Source: an uncultured Halomonas sp. (GTDB taxonomy: Bacteria; Pseudomonadota; Gammaproteobacteria; Pseudomonadales; Halomonadaceae). Taken from it: a stretch of 64,000 bases of DNA. The position numbers and the translations under genes are program-made. Position 1 is the stretch's first letter. Each line of letters starts with the position of its first letter. Location: NCBI RefSeq assembly GCF_947490095.1, contig NZ_CANLFS010000004.1, forward strand, positions 110,432 through 174,431. Direction: 5' to 3'. Under the pieces are notes generated by a model, which was given only the letters and a program-made list of their open reading frames with translations, did no database searches and was not told the origin of the DNA. This document shows, one piece after another, positions 1 through 9,231 of the stretch.

Positions 1-381
1 GTAGTCAACCAGAGTCATCTGGCCGACTCGGATATCGTGCCACTGGTGACGTACCCCCAGGGCTGTGTCTATCGATCCATGCTGGAAGGATGCATGGCCA
101 AGGGGGATAGACCCTACCGCATCGTCTATACCAGCCCTAGCCTGCTGGGGATCATGTCGGCCGTTGAAGAAGGGCTGGGGCTGACCGCCATGGCCGCCTC
201 GGTGGTACCCCACCACCTCACCAAACTGTCGGAGGCGGAGGGCCTGCCAGAGCTGGGGTCGGTCAGCACCGGCCTCTATTACCGCGAGGAGGAGCTGAGT
301 GTGGCCAGCCGTCACGTTCTCGACTTCCTGCGTGCCGGACTGGCCAATCTAGTGCCTCACCCGATCCTTGGCGAGCACTGA
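1..381 (+). CDS. LysR-type transcriptional regulator, C-terminal fragment (partial)
   Basis: The frame is open from the first base and stops at 379-381, so only the C-terminal 126 or so residues of a longer gene are present. The visible part (VYTSPSLLGIMSAVEEGLGL followed by TAMAASVVP) matches the second half of a LysR substrate-binding domain, where an effector-pocket segment is followed by the 'glGia.lP' strand. No DNA-binding domain can be seen because it lies upstream of the window. It is convergent with the creatinase gene 6 bp downstream, so a regulatory link to that gene is possible but not shown. Confidence 0.8.
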   Translation, partial: VVNQSHLADSDIVPLVTYPQGCVYRSMLEGCMAKGDRPYRIVYTSPSLLGIMSAVEEGLGLTAMAASVVPHHLTKLSEAEGLPELGSVSTGLYYREEELSVASRHVLDFLRAGLANLVPHPILGEH

Positions 382-387
382 GGCGGC

Positions 388-1596
388 TCAACGAATGATG
401 TTGTGCTCCGGGCCGTACGGGAAGCCGGTGATATTGTCGGCGCCATGCTCGTTGACCACCAGGATATCGTGCTCGCGATAACCGCCGGCACCGGGCTGAC
501 CTTCCGGCACGGTGATCATGGGCTCCATGGAGACCACCATGTTGGGCTCGATCACGGTCTCGATATCCTCGCGCAGCTCCAGGCCCGCCTCGCGGCCATA
601 GTAGTGGCTCAGGGTGCCGAAGGAGTGGCCGTAACCGAAGGTGCGATACTTGAGCAGGTCATGCTTGGCGAAGATCTCGTTGAGCTCATGGGCGATATCA
701 CAGCAACGCACGCCGGGCTTGATCAGCTCCTGGCCGCGGCGATGGACCTCGCAGTTTACCTCCCACAGACGCAGGTGCTCGTCCGAGGCATGGCCGAGGA
801 ACAGCGTGCGCTCCAGGGCGGTGTAGTAGCCGGAGATCATCGGGAAGGTGTTCAGGCTGAGGATATCACCGGGCTGTACACGGCGGCTGGTCACCGGGTT
901 ATGGGCACCGTCGGTGTTGATACCGGACTGGAACCACACCCAGGTATCCATCAGCTCGCTGTTGGGGTAGGTCTTGGCGATCTCGCGCACCATGGCGGCC
1001 TGACCGGCCAGCGACACCTCATATTCCGGCACACCGGCGTAGATGGCATCGCGCACGGCCACGCCGCCCACATCGGCGACACGGGCGCCCTGGCGAATCA
1101 ACGCGATTTCCTCGTCGGACTTGACCATGCGCATCTGCATGGTGGGTACGCCGGCGTCCACCAGCTCGACGTTACCCAGCGCATCGAGGAGCTTCTGCTG
1201 GTTCTGCAGCGTCATGTGGTCGTACTCGACGCCGACGCGACGCTTGCCCTCGCAGAGCTGCTTGACGGCCTTGAAGAAGTTGTCCTTCTGCCAGTCGGTG
1301 TAGACGATGTTGTCGCCCAGACGGTTGCGGCGATAAGGCTGCCCCCCGTCGATATTGGCGGTCACGGTGGTAAAGCTGTCCTGGGTCACCACCAGGCCGT
1401 AGTCGCGGCCGAACTTGCAGTAGACGAAGTCACTGAAGTAGTTGATGTTGTGATAGGAGGTCAGCACGACGGCGTCGACCCCACTCTTCGCCATGTAGTC
1501 GCGCAGGCGAGCGAGACGCCCCTGCATCTCGTTATCGGAGAATGTCGGTACGACCTTCTCGCCATTGGGAATCTCGATCAGTGACGGCAGTTGCAT
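388..1596 (-). CDS. Creatinase (creatine amidinohydrolase, EC 3.5.3.3)
   Basis: This 402-residue protein has the pita-bread fold of the M24 family and follows Pseudomonas creatinase closely along its whole length, including TSYHNINYFSDF, NIDGGQP, MDTWVWFQSGINTDGAHNPV and FGYGHSFGTLSHYYGREAGL. His232 in GAHNPV falls exactly at the catalytic histidine number of the Pseudomonas enzyme. The family hydrolyses creatine to sarcosine and urea in the cytoplasm and, unlike the M24 aminopeptidases, needs no metal. The start is set by a strong GAGGAG ribosome-binding site 6 bp upstream. It stands alone here: no sarcosine oxidase or creatininase gene is adjacent. Residue-level similarity makes creatinase much more likely than ectoine hydrolase or prolidase. 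Confidence 0.9.
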   Translation of the reverse strand: MQLPSLIEIPNGEKVVPTFSDNEMQGRLARLRDYMAKSGVDAVVLTSYHNINYFSDFVYCKFGRDYGLVVTQDSFTTVTANIDGGQPYRRNRLGDNIVYTDWQKDNFFKAVKQLCEGKRRVGVEYDHMTLQNQQKLLDALGNVELVDAGVPTMQMRMVKSDEEIALIRQGARVADVGGVAVRDAIYAGVPEYEVSLAGQAAMVREIAKTYPNSELMDTWVWFQSGINTDGAHNPVTSRRVQPGDILSLNTFPMISGYYTALERTLFLGHASDEHLRLWEVNCEVHRRGQELIKPGVRCCDIAHELNEIFAKHDLLKYRTFGYGHSFGTLSHYYGREAGLELREDIETVIEPNMVVSMEPMITVPEGQPGAGGYREHDILVVNEHGADNITGFPYGPEHNIIR

Positions 1597-1818
1597 GTTG
1601 TTCTCTCCTCTTGTGTCAACGGAATCGTCATACCAGCCAGGCGCTTCCGGCCTTCGATGCCGGTACCGAGACGCCCCTCGCTTGCCATGCTGTACGGGTT
1701 ACTGCTGGTACGGATGACTATGGCCAGACACCTGCCGTTGCACCAATGACTAGTGCAAATGCCCCCATTGGCGAGCGCAATATGCTGGATATTCAGATTG
1801 TTGGCTTGTAGCGAATCG

Positions 1819-2895
1819 TCAAGATTTCACACCCATATACAGTCCACTCTCCTCCAGCGACATGACTCGCCCACACTGACTCGGGGCATAGCCCGGCAAT
1901 GTTTCCACCATGAGCTGGAATTCTTCGCTACCGAGTACCTCAAACAGACGCTCGAAGCGCGACTCCTTCAGGCTGCGGTGATGACAGACCAGGAGGTAGT
2001 CCTCCTGCACCAACGGCACAAAATCGAGTCCGAAGCGTCGCGCCGCGGCCTCCACCCCGAAGCCCACATCGGCCATTTCAGCCGCCACATAAGCTGCAAC
2101 CGCGGAGTGTGTATATTCTTCAACCTCGTAGCCTTGAATGAGTGCTGGCTGAATATCAGCCTCTACCAGCAGCCCATCAAGCAAGGCACGAGTACCAGAC
2201 GCCGCCTGACGATTAATAAAGCGTATCGCTCCTCCTGCCAGCTCCTCCATGCCATGAACGCCTTTAGGGTTTCCCGGCGCGACTATTAATCCCTGCTGAC
2301 GCGTAATAAAGCCGATGAGACGATGGCTACGTGGCTTGAGCAAATCTCTATAGCTACGACTCACCTTGCTCCCCACCTTCCCCCGGGGCAAATGGAACCC
2401 GGCCAGGTCGCAGGCGCCCCGATTAAGGGCCGCCAGGGCTTCCCGTGGGCTGCAATACTGCAGATCGAGGCGCAGGCCCTCGAGATATTCGGGGAGTAGC
2501 TCCACGGCATAGCCATGGCTGGCATGCAGGCGTAGCACTGGCTGCACGCCTTCCAGGGCCTGCTGGATGGCCAGGTTGAGCTCCGACCCCAGACTTTCCA
2601 GCTGGGGCCCGAGCCGGGCGCTCACTCGCTGCTCAGCCCATAGTAGCTTCTCACCCAGCGGCGAGAGTCGCGCCCCCCGCCCCCGCTCGAGCTCGACCAG
2701 ATCGACACCAAAGAAATCGCCCCAGCGGTGGAGCAGGTTCCAGGCGTGGCGATAGGAAATTCCCGCTGTCTCGGCGGCCCGGGTCAACTTGCCATGGCGA
2801 TGCACCGCCTCGAGCAACACAAAGAGCTTGGGATCCAGCTGATTGCCGGCTTCGTCACTGAAGCGCCAGGCCGGCGTAATTCGAATTCGTTTCAT
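1819..2895 (-). CDS. ModE-like winged-helix regulator with periplasmic-binding-protein-like effector domain (probable fds regulator)
   Basis: The 358-residue protein has an N-terminal winged-helix domain of the ModE/LysR type (residues about 1-100; LLEAVHRHGKLTRAAETAGI then SYRHAWNLLHRW) and a C-terminal type-2 periplasmic-binding-protein fold (residues about 115-340), in which a substrate such as molybdate or another oxyanion is normally bound (INRQAASGTRALLDGLL is a typical ligand-loop segment). It is divergent from the formate dehydrogenase operon with 124 bp between the start codons, the usual arrangement for a local regulator. TTCATAT motifs recur at its own start and across the shared promoter. 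The effector is not deducible. FdsR of other bacteria is described as LysR-type, so I do not assign that symbol. Confidence 0.75.
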   Translation of the reverse strand: MKRIRITPAWRFSDEAGNQLDPKLFVLLEAVHRHGKLTRAAETAGISYRHAWNLLHRWGDFFGVDLVELERGRGARLSPLGEKLLWAEQRVSARLGPQLESLGSELNLAIQQALEGVQPVLRLHASHGYAVELLPEYLEGLRLDLQYCSPREALAALNRGACDLAGFHLPRGKVGSKVSRSYRDLLKPRSHRLIGFITRQQGLIVAPGNPKGVHGMEELAGGAIRFINRQAASGTRALLDGLLVEADIQPALIQGYEVEEYTHSAVAAYVAAEMADVGFGVEAAARRFGLDFVPLVQEDYLLVCHHRSLKESRFERLFEVLGSEEFQLMVETLPGYAPSQCGRVMSLEESGLYMGVKS

Positions 2896-3019
2896 ATGAA
2901 GTGATTTTCATATTTTGCCATTGAGAGGCTGATGCTAGCTTTATTGACACCGTGATGCATGCATCATCATAACGTATGCACTGAACTTCATATTTAGATA
3001 ATAATGATCAGGTGGCTCG
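2891..3019. promoter_or_regulatory. Divergent regulator/fds promoter region with TTCATAT repeats and a 14-bp palindrome
   Basis: Three copies of TTCATAT lie at 2891-2897, 2907-2913 and 2987-2993. The first overlaps the regulator's start codon. A perfect palindrome TGATGCATGCATCA occupies 2953-2966. A TTGACA at 2944-2949 could be a -35 element for the fds operon, with an AT-rich CATCATAA stretch about 15-17 bp downstream as a poor -10, which would place the palindrome in the spacer. This suggests operator control by the adjacent ModE-like regulator, but the binding protein is an inference. Confidence 0.45.
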
Positions 3020-3514
3020 ATGAACGCTTCCCCCGACTGGACGCCGCAACTGATTCAAGACGAAACCGATGCCCTAAAACATAAGCCGGGCGCCCTGTTG
3101 CCGATCCTGCATGCCCTTCAGGATCGGCTCGGTTTCATCCCCGACCAGGCGGTACCGATCATCGCCGAGTCTCTGGGTCAGACCCGCGCCGAGGTGCATG
3201 GCGTGATCAGCTTCTATCATCACTTTCGCACCACGCCTCCCGGTACCCACGTAGTCCAGATCTGCCGCGCCGAGGCCTGCCAAGCAATGGGGGCCCGCGC
3301 CCTCGAGGCCCACGCCAAGGCGAGCCTGGGCATCGACTATCACCAGACCACCGCCGACCACGAGATCACGCTAGAGGCGGTCTACTGCCTGGGCAACTGT
3401 GCCTGTGGTCCCTCGGTGAGGGTCGACGACAGAGTCCTCGGCCGGGTGTCCCCCGAGGCCTTCGACGCCCTGGTCGATGAGCTGAGCACTCGGCCCCTGG
3501 AGGTGATCGGATGA
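3020..3514 (+). CDS. fdsG: NAD-dependent formate dehydrogenase gamma subunit (NuoE-like)
   Basis: This 164-residue cytoplasmic protein belongs to the NuoE/HoxE thioredoxin-like [2Fe-2S] family. The four ligands are visible as a CRAEAC pair near residue 90 and a CLGNCAC pair near residue 128. It is the first gene of a five-gene operon, and its stop overlaps the fdsB start as ATGA (3511-3514). In FDH complexes of the Cupriavidus/Rhodobacter type, FdsG passes electrons between the catalytic FdsA and the flavin subunit FdsB. The start follows an AGGTGG ribosome-binding site. Confidence 0.92.
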   Translation: MNASPDWTPQLIQDETDALKHKPGALLPILHALQDRLGFIPDQAVPIIAESLGQTRAEVHGVISFYHHFRTTPPGTHVVQICRAEACQAMGARALEAHAKASLGIDYHQTTADHEITLEAVYCLGNCACGPSVRVDDRVLGRVSPEAFDALVDELSTRPLEVIG

Positions 3515-5061
3515 GCGTTCGAGTCTTCGTTCCCCGCGACACCACCGCCCTCTCCCTGGGGGCCGATATCGTGGCCGAGCGCCTTCGCCGCGAGGCCGAT
3601 TCTCGCGGCCTGGAGCTGACCGTCGTGCGCAACGGCTCCCGCGGCCTGGCCTGGTTGGAGCCACTCGTGGAAGTCGAGACCCCCGCCGGTCGAGTCGCCT
3701 TTGGGCCGGTGACGCCCGGCGATGTACCAGCACTGCTGGACGCCGGCCTGCTCGAGGGCCGCGACACCCATGCGCTGGCCCTGGGGCCGACCGAGGCGAT
3801 CCCCTATCTGGCGCATCAGCAGCGTCTGACCTTCGCGCGTATCGGCGTCATCGAAGCACTATCGATCGACGATTATCGCGCCCACGGCGGCTTCCGTGGC
3901 CTCGAGGCAGCGCTCGCCCTCGAGCCCCAGGAGATTGTCGAAAGCGTCAAGGCTTCCGGCCTGCGCGGTCGTGGTGGTGCCGCTTTCCCCACCGGCATCA
4001 AGTGGCAGACGGTGCTCGACACTCCGGCGGACAAGAAGTACGTCGTCTGCAACGCCGACGAGGGCGATTCCGGTACCTTCGCCGATCGCCTGGTGATGGA
4101 ATGCGACCCCTATATGTTGATCGAGGGAATGATCATTACCGGTCTGGCCGTGGGTGCCAGTCAGGGCTATATCTACCTGCGTTCCGAATACCCGCTGGCC
4201 AAGAAGATCCTCGACGACGCCATCACTCGTGCCGAGGCCGCCGGGTATCTGGGCAGCGACCTCCTTGGCAGCGGCCGCACCTTCCAGCTGGAGGTACGCC
4301 TGGGCGCCGGCGCCTATATCTGTGGCGAGGAGACGTCGCTGCTGGAGAGCCTCGAGGGCAAACGCGGTCTGGTGCGTTTTAAGCCACCGCTGCCGGCTAT
4401 CGAAGGGTTGTTTGGTCGCCCCACCGTGGTCAACAACGTGCTGTCGCTGGCCGCCGTGCCCTTCATCATCGCCGAGGGAGCCGAGGCCTACGCCAATCAC
4501 GGCATGGGCCGCTCCCGCGGCACCCTGGCACTGCAGTTGGCCGGCAACGTCAAGCGCGGCGGTCTGGTCGAGCTGGCCTTCGGTACCACCCTGCGCACGC
4601 TGATGGAAGACTTCGGTGGCGGCACCGCGAGCGGCCGGCCACTGCGCGCCGTCCAGGTCGGAGGCCCACTATGCGCCTATCTGCCCGAGGGCCAGTGGGA
4701 TCTGCCGCTGGACTACGAAACCTTTGCCGAGATCGGCGCAGGCATCGGCCACGGTGGCGTGGTGATGTTCGATGACAGCGTGGATATGGCCGAGCAGGCA
4801 CGCTTCTCGATGGAGTTCTGCAAGGTCGAATCCTGCGGCAAGTGTACCCCTTGCCGCATCGGCTCGACCCGCGGCGTGGAGGTCATTGACCGTATTCGTG
4901 CCGGTGAGAACCGCGACGCCAATCTCGAACTGCTCGGTGAGCTCTGCGAGACCATGGAAGACGGCTCGCTATGCGCCATGGGCGGCATGACGCCCTTCCC
5001 GGTACAGAGCGCCCTGACCCACTTCCTTGCTGACTTCCAGCGCCCGGTGGATGGAGACTGA
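3511..5061 (+). CDS. fdsB: NAD-dependent formate dehydrogenase beta subunit (NuoF-like, FMN/NAD site)
   Basis: The 516-residue protein has an N-terminal thioredoxin-like segment followed by the NuoF/HoxF core. The glycine-rich NADH/FMN motifs [17 protein letters not shown] and [14 protein letters not shown] are clear, as is the [4Fe-4S] motif [13 protein letters not shown] near residue 440. It reduces NAD+ with electrons delivered through FdsG and FdsA. It overlaps fdsG by 4 bp and is followed by fdsA after 2 bp, so translation is probably coupled. Length is typical of FdsB. Confidence 0.93.
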   Translation: MSVRVFVPRDTTALSLGADIVAERLRREADSRGLELTVVRNGSRGLAWLEPLVEVETPAGRVAFGPVTPGDVPALLDAGLLEGRDTHALALGPTEAIPYLAHQQRLTFARIGVIEALSIDDYRAHGGFRGLEAALALEPQEIVESVKASGLRGRGGAAFPTGIKWQTVLDTPADKKYVVCNADEGDSGTFADRLVMECDPYMLIEGMIITGLAVGASQGYIYLRSEYPLAKKILDDAITRAEAAGYLGSDLLGSGRTFQLEVRLGAGAYICGEETSLLESLEGKRGLVRFKPPLPAIEGLFGRPTVVNNVLSLAAVPFIIAEGAEAYANHGMGRSRGTLALQLAGNVKRGGLVELAFGTTLRTLMEDFGGGTASGRPLRAVQVGGPLCAYLPEGQWDLPLDYETFAEIGAGIGHGGVVMFDDSVDMAEQARFSMEFCKVESCGKCTPCRIGSTRGVEVIDRIRAGENRDANLELLGELCETMEDGSLCAMGGMTPFPVQSALTHFLADFQRPVDGD

Positions 5062-5063
5062 CC

Positions 5064-7964
5064 ATGATCGAACATTTCGACCCTCGACAGTATGGCAAGA
5101 CAAGTTCCAAAGACCTGGGCACCCCCACGCCGGCCTCCCCGGCGGCCCCGATTAACGTCGAGATCGACGGCGTGGCGATCACCGTACCCGAAGGCACATC
5201 GGTGCTACGCGCCGCGGCCCTGGCCGACATCAACATCCCCAAACTGTGCGCCACCGATAGTCTCGAGGCCTTTGGCTCCTGCCGACTATGCGCCGTCCAG
5301 GTGGAAGGCCGGCGCGGCACCCCAGCGGCCTGTACCACCCCGGTGGCCGAAGGCATGAGGGTCACCACCCAGAACGAGCGCCTGGCCCGGCTGCGCCGCA
5401 ATGTCATGGAGCTCTACATCTCCGACCATCCACTGGACTGCCTGACCTGCCCGGCCAATGGAGACTGCGAGCTGCAGGATATGGCCGGTACGGTGGGCCT
5501 GCGCGAGGTACGCTACGGCTTCGAGGGCGAGAACCACCTGGCTGCCGAGCAGGACCATTCCAACCCCTACTTCAGCTTTGACCCCAGCAAATGCATCGTC
5601 TGTTCACGCTGTGTGCGCGCCTGTGAGGAGGTCCAGGGCACCTTCGCACTGACCATCGACGGCCGTGGGTTTGACTCAAAGGTGGCGGCTGGCCAGGACG
5701 AGGCCTTCATGGACTCCGACTGTGTATCCTGCGGCGCCTGCGTTCAGGCCTGCCCGACCTCGACGCTGATGGAGAAGAGCGTGGTCGACGCCGGCCAGCC
5801 CGAGCACAGCATCATCACTACATGCGCCTACTGCGGCGTGGGCTGCTCCTTCGAAGCCCAGATGAAGGGCGACGAGCTGGTGCGCATGGTCCCCTACAAG
5901 GGCGGCGACGCCAACCACGGCCATTCCTGCGTGAAGGGCCGCTTCGCCTTCGGCTACGCGAGCCACCCGGACCGTATCACCACGCCGCTGATCCGCGAGG
6001 CCACCGACCAACCCTGGCGTGAGGCCAGTTGGGAGGAGGCGATTGATTTCGCCGCAACCCGCCTCCAGGCGACCCAGGCTGCGTATGGCCGCGAAAGCAT
6101 CGGTGGCATCACCTCCTCGCGCTGCACCAACGAGGAAACCTACCTGGTGCAGAAGCTGATCCGAGCCGCCTTTGGCAACAACAACACCGATACCTGTGCG
6201 CGGGTCTGCCACTCACCCACCGGCTACGGGCTCAAGACTACCCTGGGCGAATCCGCCGGCACCCAGACCTTCGACTCGGTGATGCAGGCCGACGCCATCA
6301 TCGTGATCGGTGCCAACCCCACCGACGCCCACCCGGTATTCGGCTCGCTGATGCGCAGGCGGTTGCGGCAGGGGGCGTCGTTGATCGTTGCCGACCCGCG
6401 GCGCATCGACCTGCTCAAGACGCCACATCTCACAGACGCCCAGCACCTCCCTCTACGCCCGGGAACCAACGTGGCGCTGGTCAACGCCCTGGCCCATGTA
6501 GTGGTGACGGAGGGCCTGGAAGATCACGACTTTATCGCGGCCCGCTGCGACACCGAGGCCTATCGCGCCTGGCGTGACTTCATCAAGGAGGGCCGCCACT
6601 CCCCCGAGGCCAGCGAAGCGGTCACCGGGGTGGCCGCCGAGGCCGTGCGCCATGCAGCCCGCACCTATGCGACGGCCGGCAACGGCGCCATCTATTATGG
6701 CCTGGGCGTCACCGAGCACAGCCAGGGCTCCACCATGGTGATGGGCATCGCCAACCTGGCGCTGGCCACCGGCAACATCGGCCGTGAGGGCGTAGGCGTG
6801 AATCCGTTGCGCGGCCAGAATAACGTCCAGGGCTCCTGCGACATGGGCTCCTTCCCCCATGAGCTACCGGGTTACCAGCACGTGGCCGACGCCGAGGCCC
6901 GGACCCGCTTCGAGGCCGCCTGGGGCGTGACGCTGGACGATGAGCCCGGGCTGCGCATCCCCAACATGTTCGATGCCGCCATCGAGGGCAGCTTCAAGGC
7001 ACTTTACGTTCAGGGCGAGGATATCGCCCAGTCCGACCCTAACACTCAGCACGTGGAAGCGGCGTTATCCTCGCTAGAGTGCCTGATCGTCCAGGATATC
7101 TTCTTCAACGAGACCGCCAAGTACGCACATGTGCTGCTGCCGGGCTCGAGCTTTTTGGAGAAGGACGGCACCTTCACCAACGCCGAGCGGCGCATCAACC
7201 GGGTACGCAAGGTCATGGCGCCGCTGGCCGGCAAGGCCGATTGGGAGGTTACCCAGGATCTGGCCTGTGCCCTTGGCTACCCAATGCACTACACCCATCC
7301 CGCCGAGATCATGGACGAAATTGCCCGGTTGACGCCAAGCTTCGCCGGGGTCAGCTATGACAAGCTCGACGAGCATGGCAGCTTACAGTGGCCCTGCAAC
7401 GCAGAGCATCCGCTGGGTACCCCGACCATGCACGAGGCCGACTTCCCCATCGGTCGCGGTCGCTTCGCCATCACCGAGTATGTGGCCACCGAGGAACGCG
7501 CCAACCGCCGCTTCCCGCTGCTACTGACCACCGGGCGGATCCTCTCCCAGTACAACGTCGGCGCCCAGACCCGGCGCACCGCCAACCTGGTGTGGCACGA
7601 CGAGGACACCCTCGAGCTGCACCCCTCCGACGCCGAGCTGCGCGGCATCGGCGACGGTGACTGGCTGGGCATCACCAGCCGCGCCGGCCAGACGGTGCTG
7701 CGCGCCCGGCTCAGTGAGCGTATGCAACCCGGGGTGGTCTATACCACGTTCCACCACCCGGGCAGCGGCGCCAACGTGATCACCACCGACAGCTCTGACT
7801 GGGCCACCAACTGCCCCGAGTACAAGGTGACCGCGGTGCAGGTGGAGAAGGTCAGCCGGCCCTCCGAGTGGCAGCGACGCTTCGACGACTTCGACCACCG
7901 GCAACGTGAGCACCTGGCCGCGGCCCGGGACACCACGTCGCCCCAGCGAGAGGCAATGCCATGA
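5064..7964 (+). CDS. fdsA: NAD-dependent formate dehydrogenase alpha (catalytic, molybdenum) subunit
   Basis: The 966-residue protein has an N-terminal ferredoxin-like [2Fe-2S] domain (CRLCAVQVEG region), a NuoG-type His/Cys cluster region, two [4Fe-4S] clusters (CIVCSRCVRAC, CVSCGACVQAC) and then the bis-MGD formate dehydrogenase domain beginning at TTCAYCGVGC. The molybdenum ligand is Cys382 in ARVCHSPTGYG, followed by the conserved His383, so this is the cysteine rather than the selenocysteine form. It oxidises formate to CO2. There is no Tat signal, which fits the soluble cytoplasmic complex. Its stop overlaps the fdhD start by ATGA. Confidence 0.95.
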   Translation: MIEHFDPRQYGKTSSKDLGTPTPASPAAPINVEIDGVAITVPEGTSVLRAAALADINIPKLCATDSLEAFGSCRLCAVQVEGRRGTPAACTTPVAEGMRVTTQNERLARLRRNVMELYISDHPLDCLTCPANGDCELQDMAGTVGLREVRYGFEGENHLAAEQDHSNPYFSFDPSKCIVCSRCVRACEEVQGTFALTIDGRGFDSKVAAGQDEAFMDSDCVSCGACVQACPTSTLMEKSVVDAGQPEHSIITTCAYCGVGCSFEAQMKGDELVRMVPYKGGDANHGHSCVKGRFAFGYASHPDRITTPLIREATDQPWREASWEEAIDFAATRLQATQAAYGRESIGGITSSRCTNEETYLVQKLIRAAFGNNNTDTCARVCHSPTGYGLKTTLGESAGTQTFDSVMQADAIIVIGANPTDAHPVFGSLMRRRLRQGASLIVADPRRIDLLKTPHLTDAQHLPLRPGTNVALVNALAHVVVTEGLEDHDFIAARCDTEAYRAWRDFIKEGRHSPEASEAVTGVAAEAVRHAARTYATAGNGAIYYGLGVTEHSQGSTMVMGIANLALATGNIGREGVGVNPLRGQNNVQGSCDMGSFPHELPGYQHVADAEARTRFEAAWGVTLDDEPGLRIPNMFDAAIEGSFKALYVQGEDIAQSDPNTQHVEAALSSLECLIVQDIFFNETAKYAHVLLPGSSFLEKDGTFTNAERRINRVRKVMAPLAGKADWEVTQDLACALGYPMHYTHPAEIMDEIARLTPSFAGVSYDKLDEHGSLQWPCNAEHPLGTPTMHEADFPIGRGRFAITEYVATEERANRRFPLLLTTGRILSQYNVGAQTRRTANLVWHDEDTLELHPSDAELRGIGDGDWLGITSRAGQTVLRARLSERMQPGVVYTTFHHPGSGANVITTDSSDWATNCPEYKVTAVQVEKVSRPSEWQRRFDDFDHRQREHLAAARDTTSPQREAMP

Positions 7965-8839
7965 GCAACGCGAAGGCGGTGATGGCACGCGACCCGCTCG
8001 GCATGAGTCGACGAGAAGACGATCCAGCGATGTTGCGCCGCCCCGTGGACGTGCGACGCGGGCCCACGGGATGGTACGCCGAGACGCTCGAGGACGCCTT
8101 GGCCCAGGAGGTACCCGTGGCGCTGGTCTACAACGGCATCTCCCATGCGGTGATGATGGCCAGTCCCGCCGACCTCGAGGACTTCGCCCTGGGCTTTAGT
8201 CTCTCCGAGGGGATTCTGGCTCACCGCCACGAGTGTTATGACCTGGAGGTTCGGCAGGAGCCCCAGGGCTTAGCGGTGCATCTGACCATTGCCAGCCAGC
8301 GGCTGGCCGAGCTCAAGGCTCGGCGCCGCAGCCTGGCCGGGCGCACCGGCTGCGGACTATGCGGTACCGAGGCCCTGGAACAGGCGATTCGTCCCATTCC
8401 GCCGGTGCAGGCGCCGACACTGCCCGACGCCGCCATCCAGCGCGCCCTGGCCGGACTGGCCAAGCATCAGATATTACAGGCGGCTACCGGCGCCACCCAC
8501 GGTGCCGCCTGGTGCGACGGGCTCGGGCGCATCCAACTGGTACGCGAGGACGTGGGACGCCACAACGCCCTGGACAAGCTGATCGGCGCCCTGTCGCGGC
8601 AGGATGGCCTCGAGGCCAGCGGTTTCGTCCTGGTCTCCAGCCGCGCCAGCTACGAGATGGTGCACAAGAGCGCCAGCGTCGGTATCGGCGCCCTGGTGGC
8701 CGTCTCGGCGGCCACGGCACTGGCGGTGGAACAGGCACAGGCCGCGGGCCTGCTGCTGGTCGGCTTCGCCCGTCCCGGTCGCCACCTGATCTATCATTGC
8801 CCCAAGGCCGTGCCGTTAGAGGCCCGGGCGCCTGCATGA
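7961..8839 (+). CDS. fdhD: FdhD sulfurtransferase for formate dehydrogenase maturation
   Basis: The 292-residue protein is of the FdhD/FdsC family, which carries sulfur to the Mo-bis-MGD cofactor and is required for FDH activity. The signature cysteine pair sits in RTGCGLCGTE (Cys131, Cys134), and the family blocks REDVGRHNALDKLIG and SSRASYEMVHKSASVGIG are intact. It overlaps fdsA by 4 bp and lies before fdsD, the order found in fdsGBACD operons, so the symbol fdsC would also be appropriate. The N-terminal 30 residues or so look unstructured, and a later start is possible. Confidence 0.93.
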   Translation: MSNAKAVMARDPLGMSRREDDPAMLRRPVDVRRGPTGWYAETLEDALAQEVPVALVYNGISHAVMMASPADLEDFALGFSLSEGILAHRHECYDLEVRQEPQGLAVHLTIASQRLAELKARRRSLAGRTGCGLCGTEALEQAIRPIPPVQAPTLPDAAIQRALAGLAKHQILQAATGATHGAAWCDGLGRIQLVREDVGRHNALDKLIGALSRQDGLEASGFVLVSSRASYEMVHKSASVGIGALVAVSAATALAVEQAQAAGLLLVGFARPGRHLIYHCPKAVPLEARAPA

Positions 8840-8849
8840 GGAACCGAGG

Positions 8850-9101
8850 ATGACACAGAACCAAGACGCGCAACTGGTGCAGATGGTCAACCAGATCGCC
8901 ATCAATCTCGCCCCGGGTCGCGATAAGCAGACGGCAATTGAAGACGTCTGCCTCCATCTAGAGAAGTTCTGGGCACGACCAATGAAGCGGCGCCTAATCG
9001 CAAGCCTCGAACATACGCGCCATGAGTTGGACCCCTTGGCTCGATCTGCCATCCAGCGATTAGCCCGCCTCCTTCATGAGGGCCCCCATCAAGCGACATA
9101 A
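8850..9101 (+). CDS. fdsD: NAD-dependent formate dehydrogenase delta subunit
   Basis: This 83-residue soluble protein matches the small FdsD family by size, position and a characteristic pattern (QMVNQIAINLAP, then a helix ending FWARPMKRRLIA). It is a non-catalytic subunit of the FDH complex. It starts 10 bp after fdhD behind a GAGGA ribosome-binding site and closes the operon. No strong terminator hairpin was found in the 130 bp after it. Confidence 0.85.
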   Translation: MTQNQDAQLVQMVNQIAINLAPGRDKQTAIEDVCLHLEKFWARPMKRRLIASLEHTRHELDPLARSAIQRLARLLHEGPHQAT

Positions 9102-9231
9102 GAGCCATTGCTGTTGGCACCTGTTCCCGGATGAATGGCTGAAAGCACTCTCCGGCGGCTAGCGGAAGATAACCCCTATAGGCGATGCGATCCTCCGGGA
9201 CCCTACACGCATTGATAGCCGACAGTCGTCG

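Noticed and set aside
403..1584. Plus-strand open frame opposite creatinase
   Set aside because: Creatinase is certain from residue-level similarity, and the opposite frame has no recognisable features.
2944..2972. A standard sigma-70 promoter for fds
   Set aside because: The TTGACA is good but no convincing TATAAT lies at 17 bp. It is mentioned in the region entry but not called separately.
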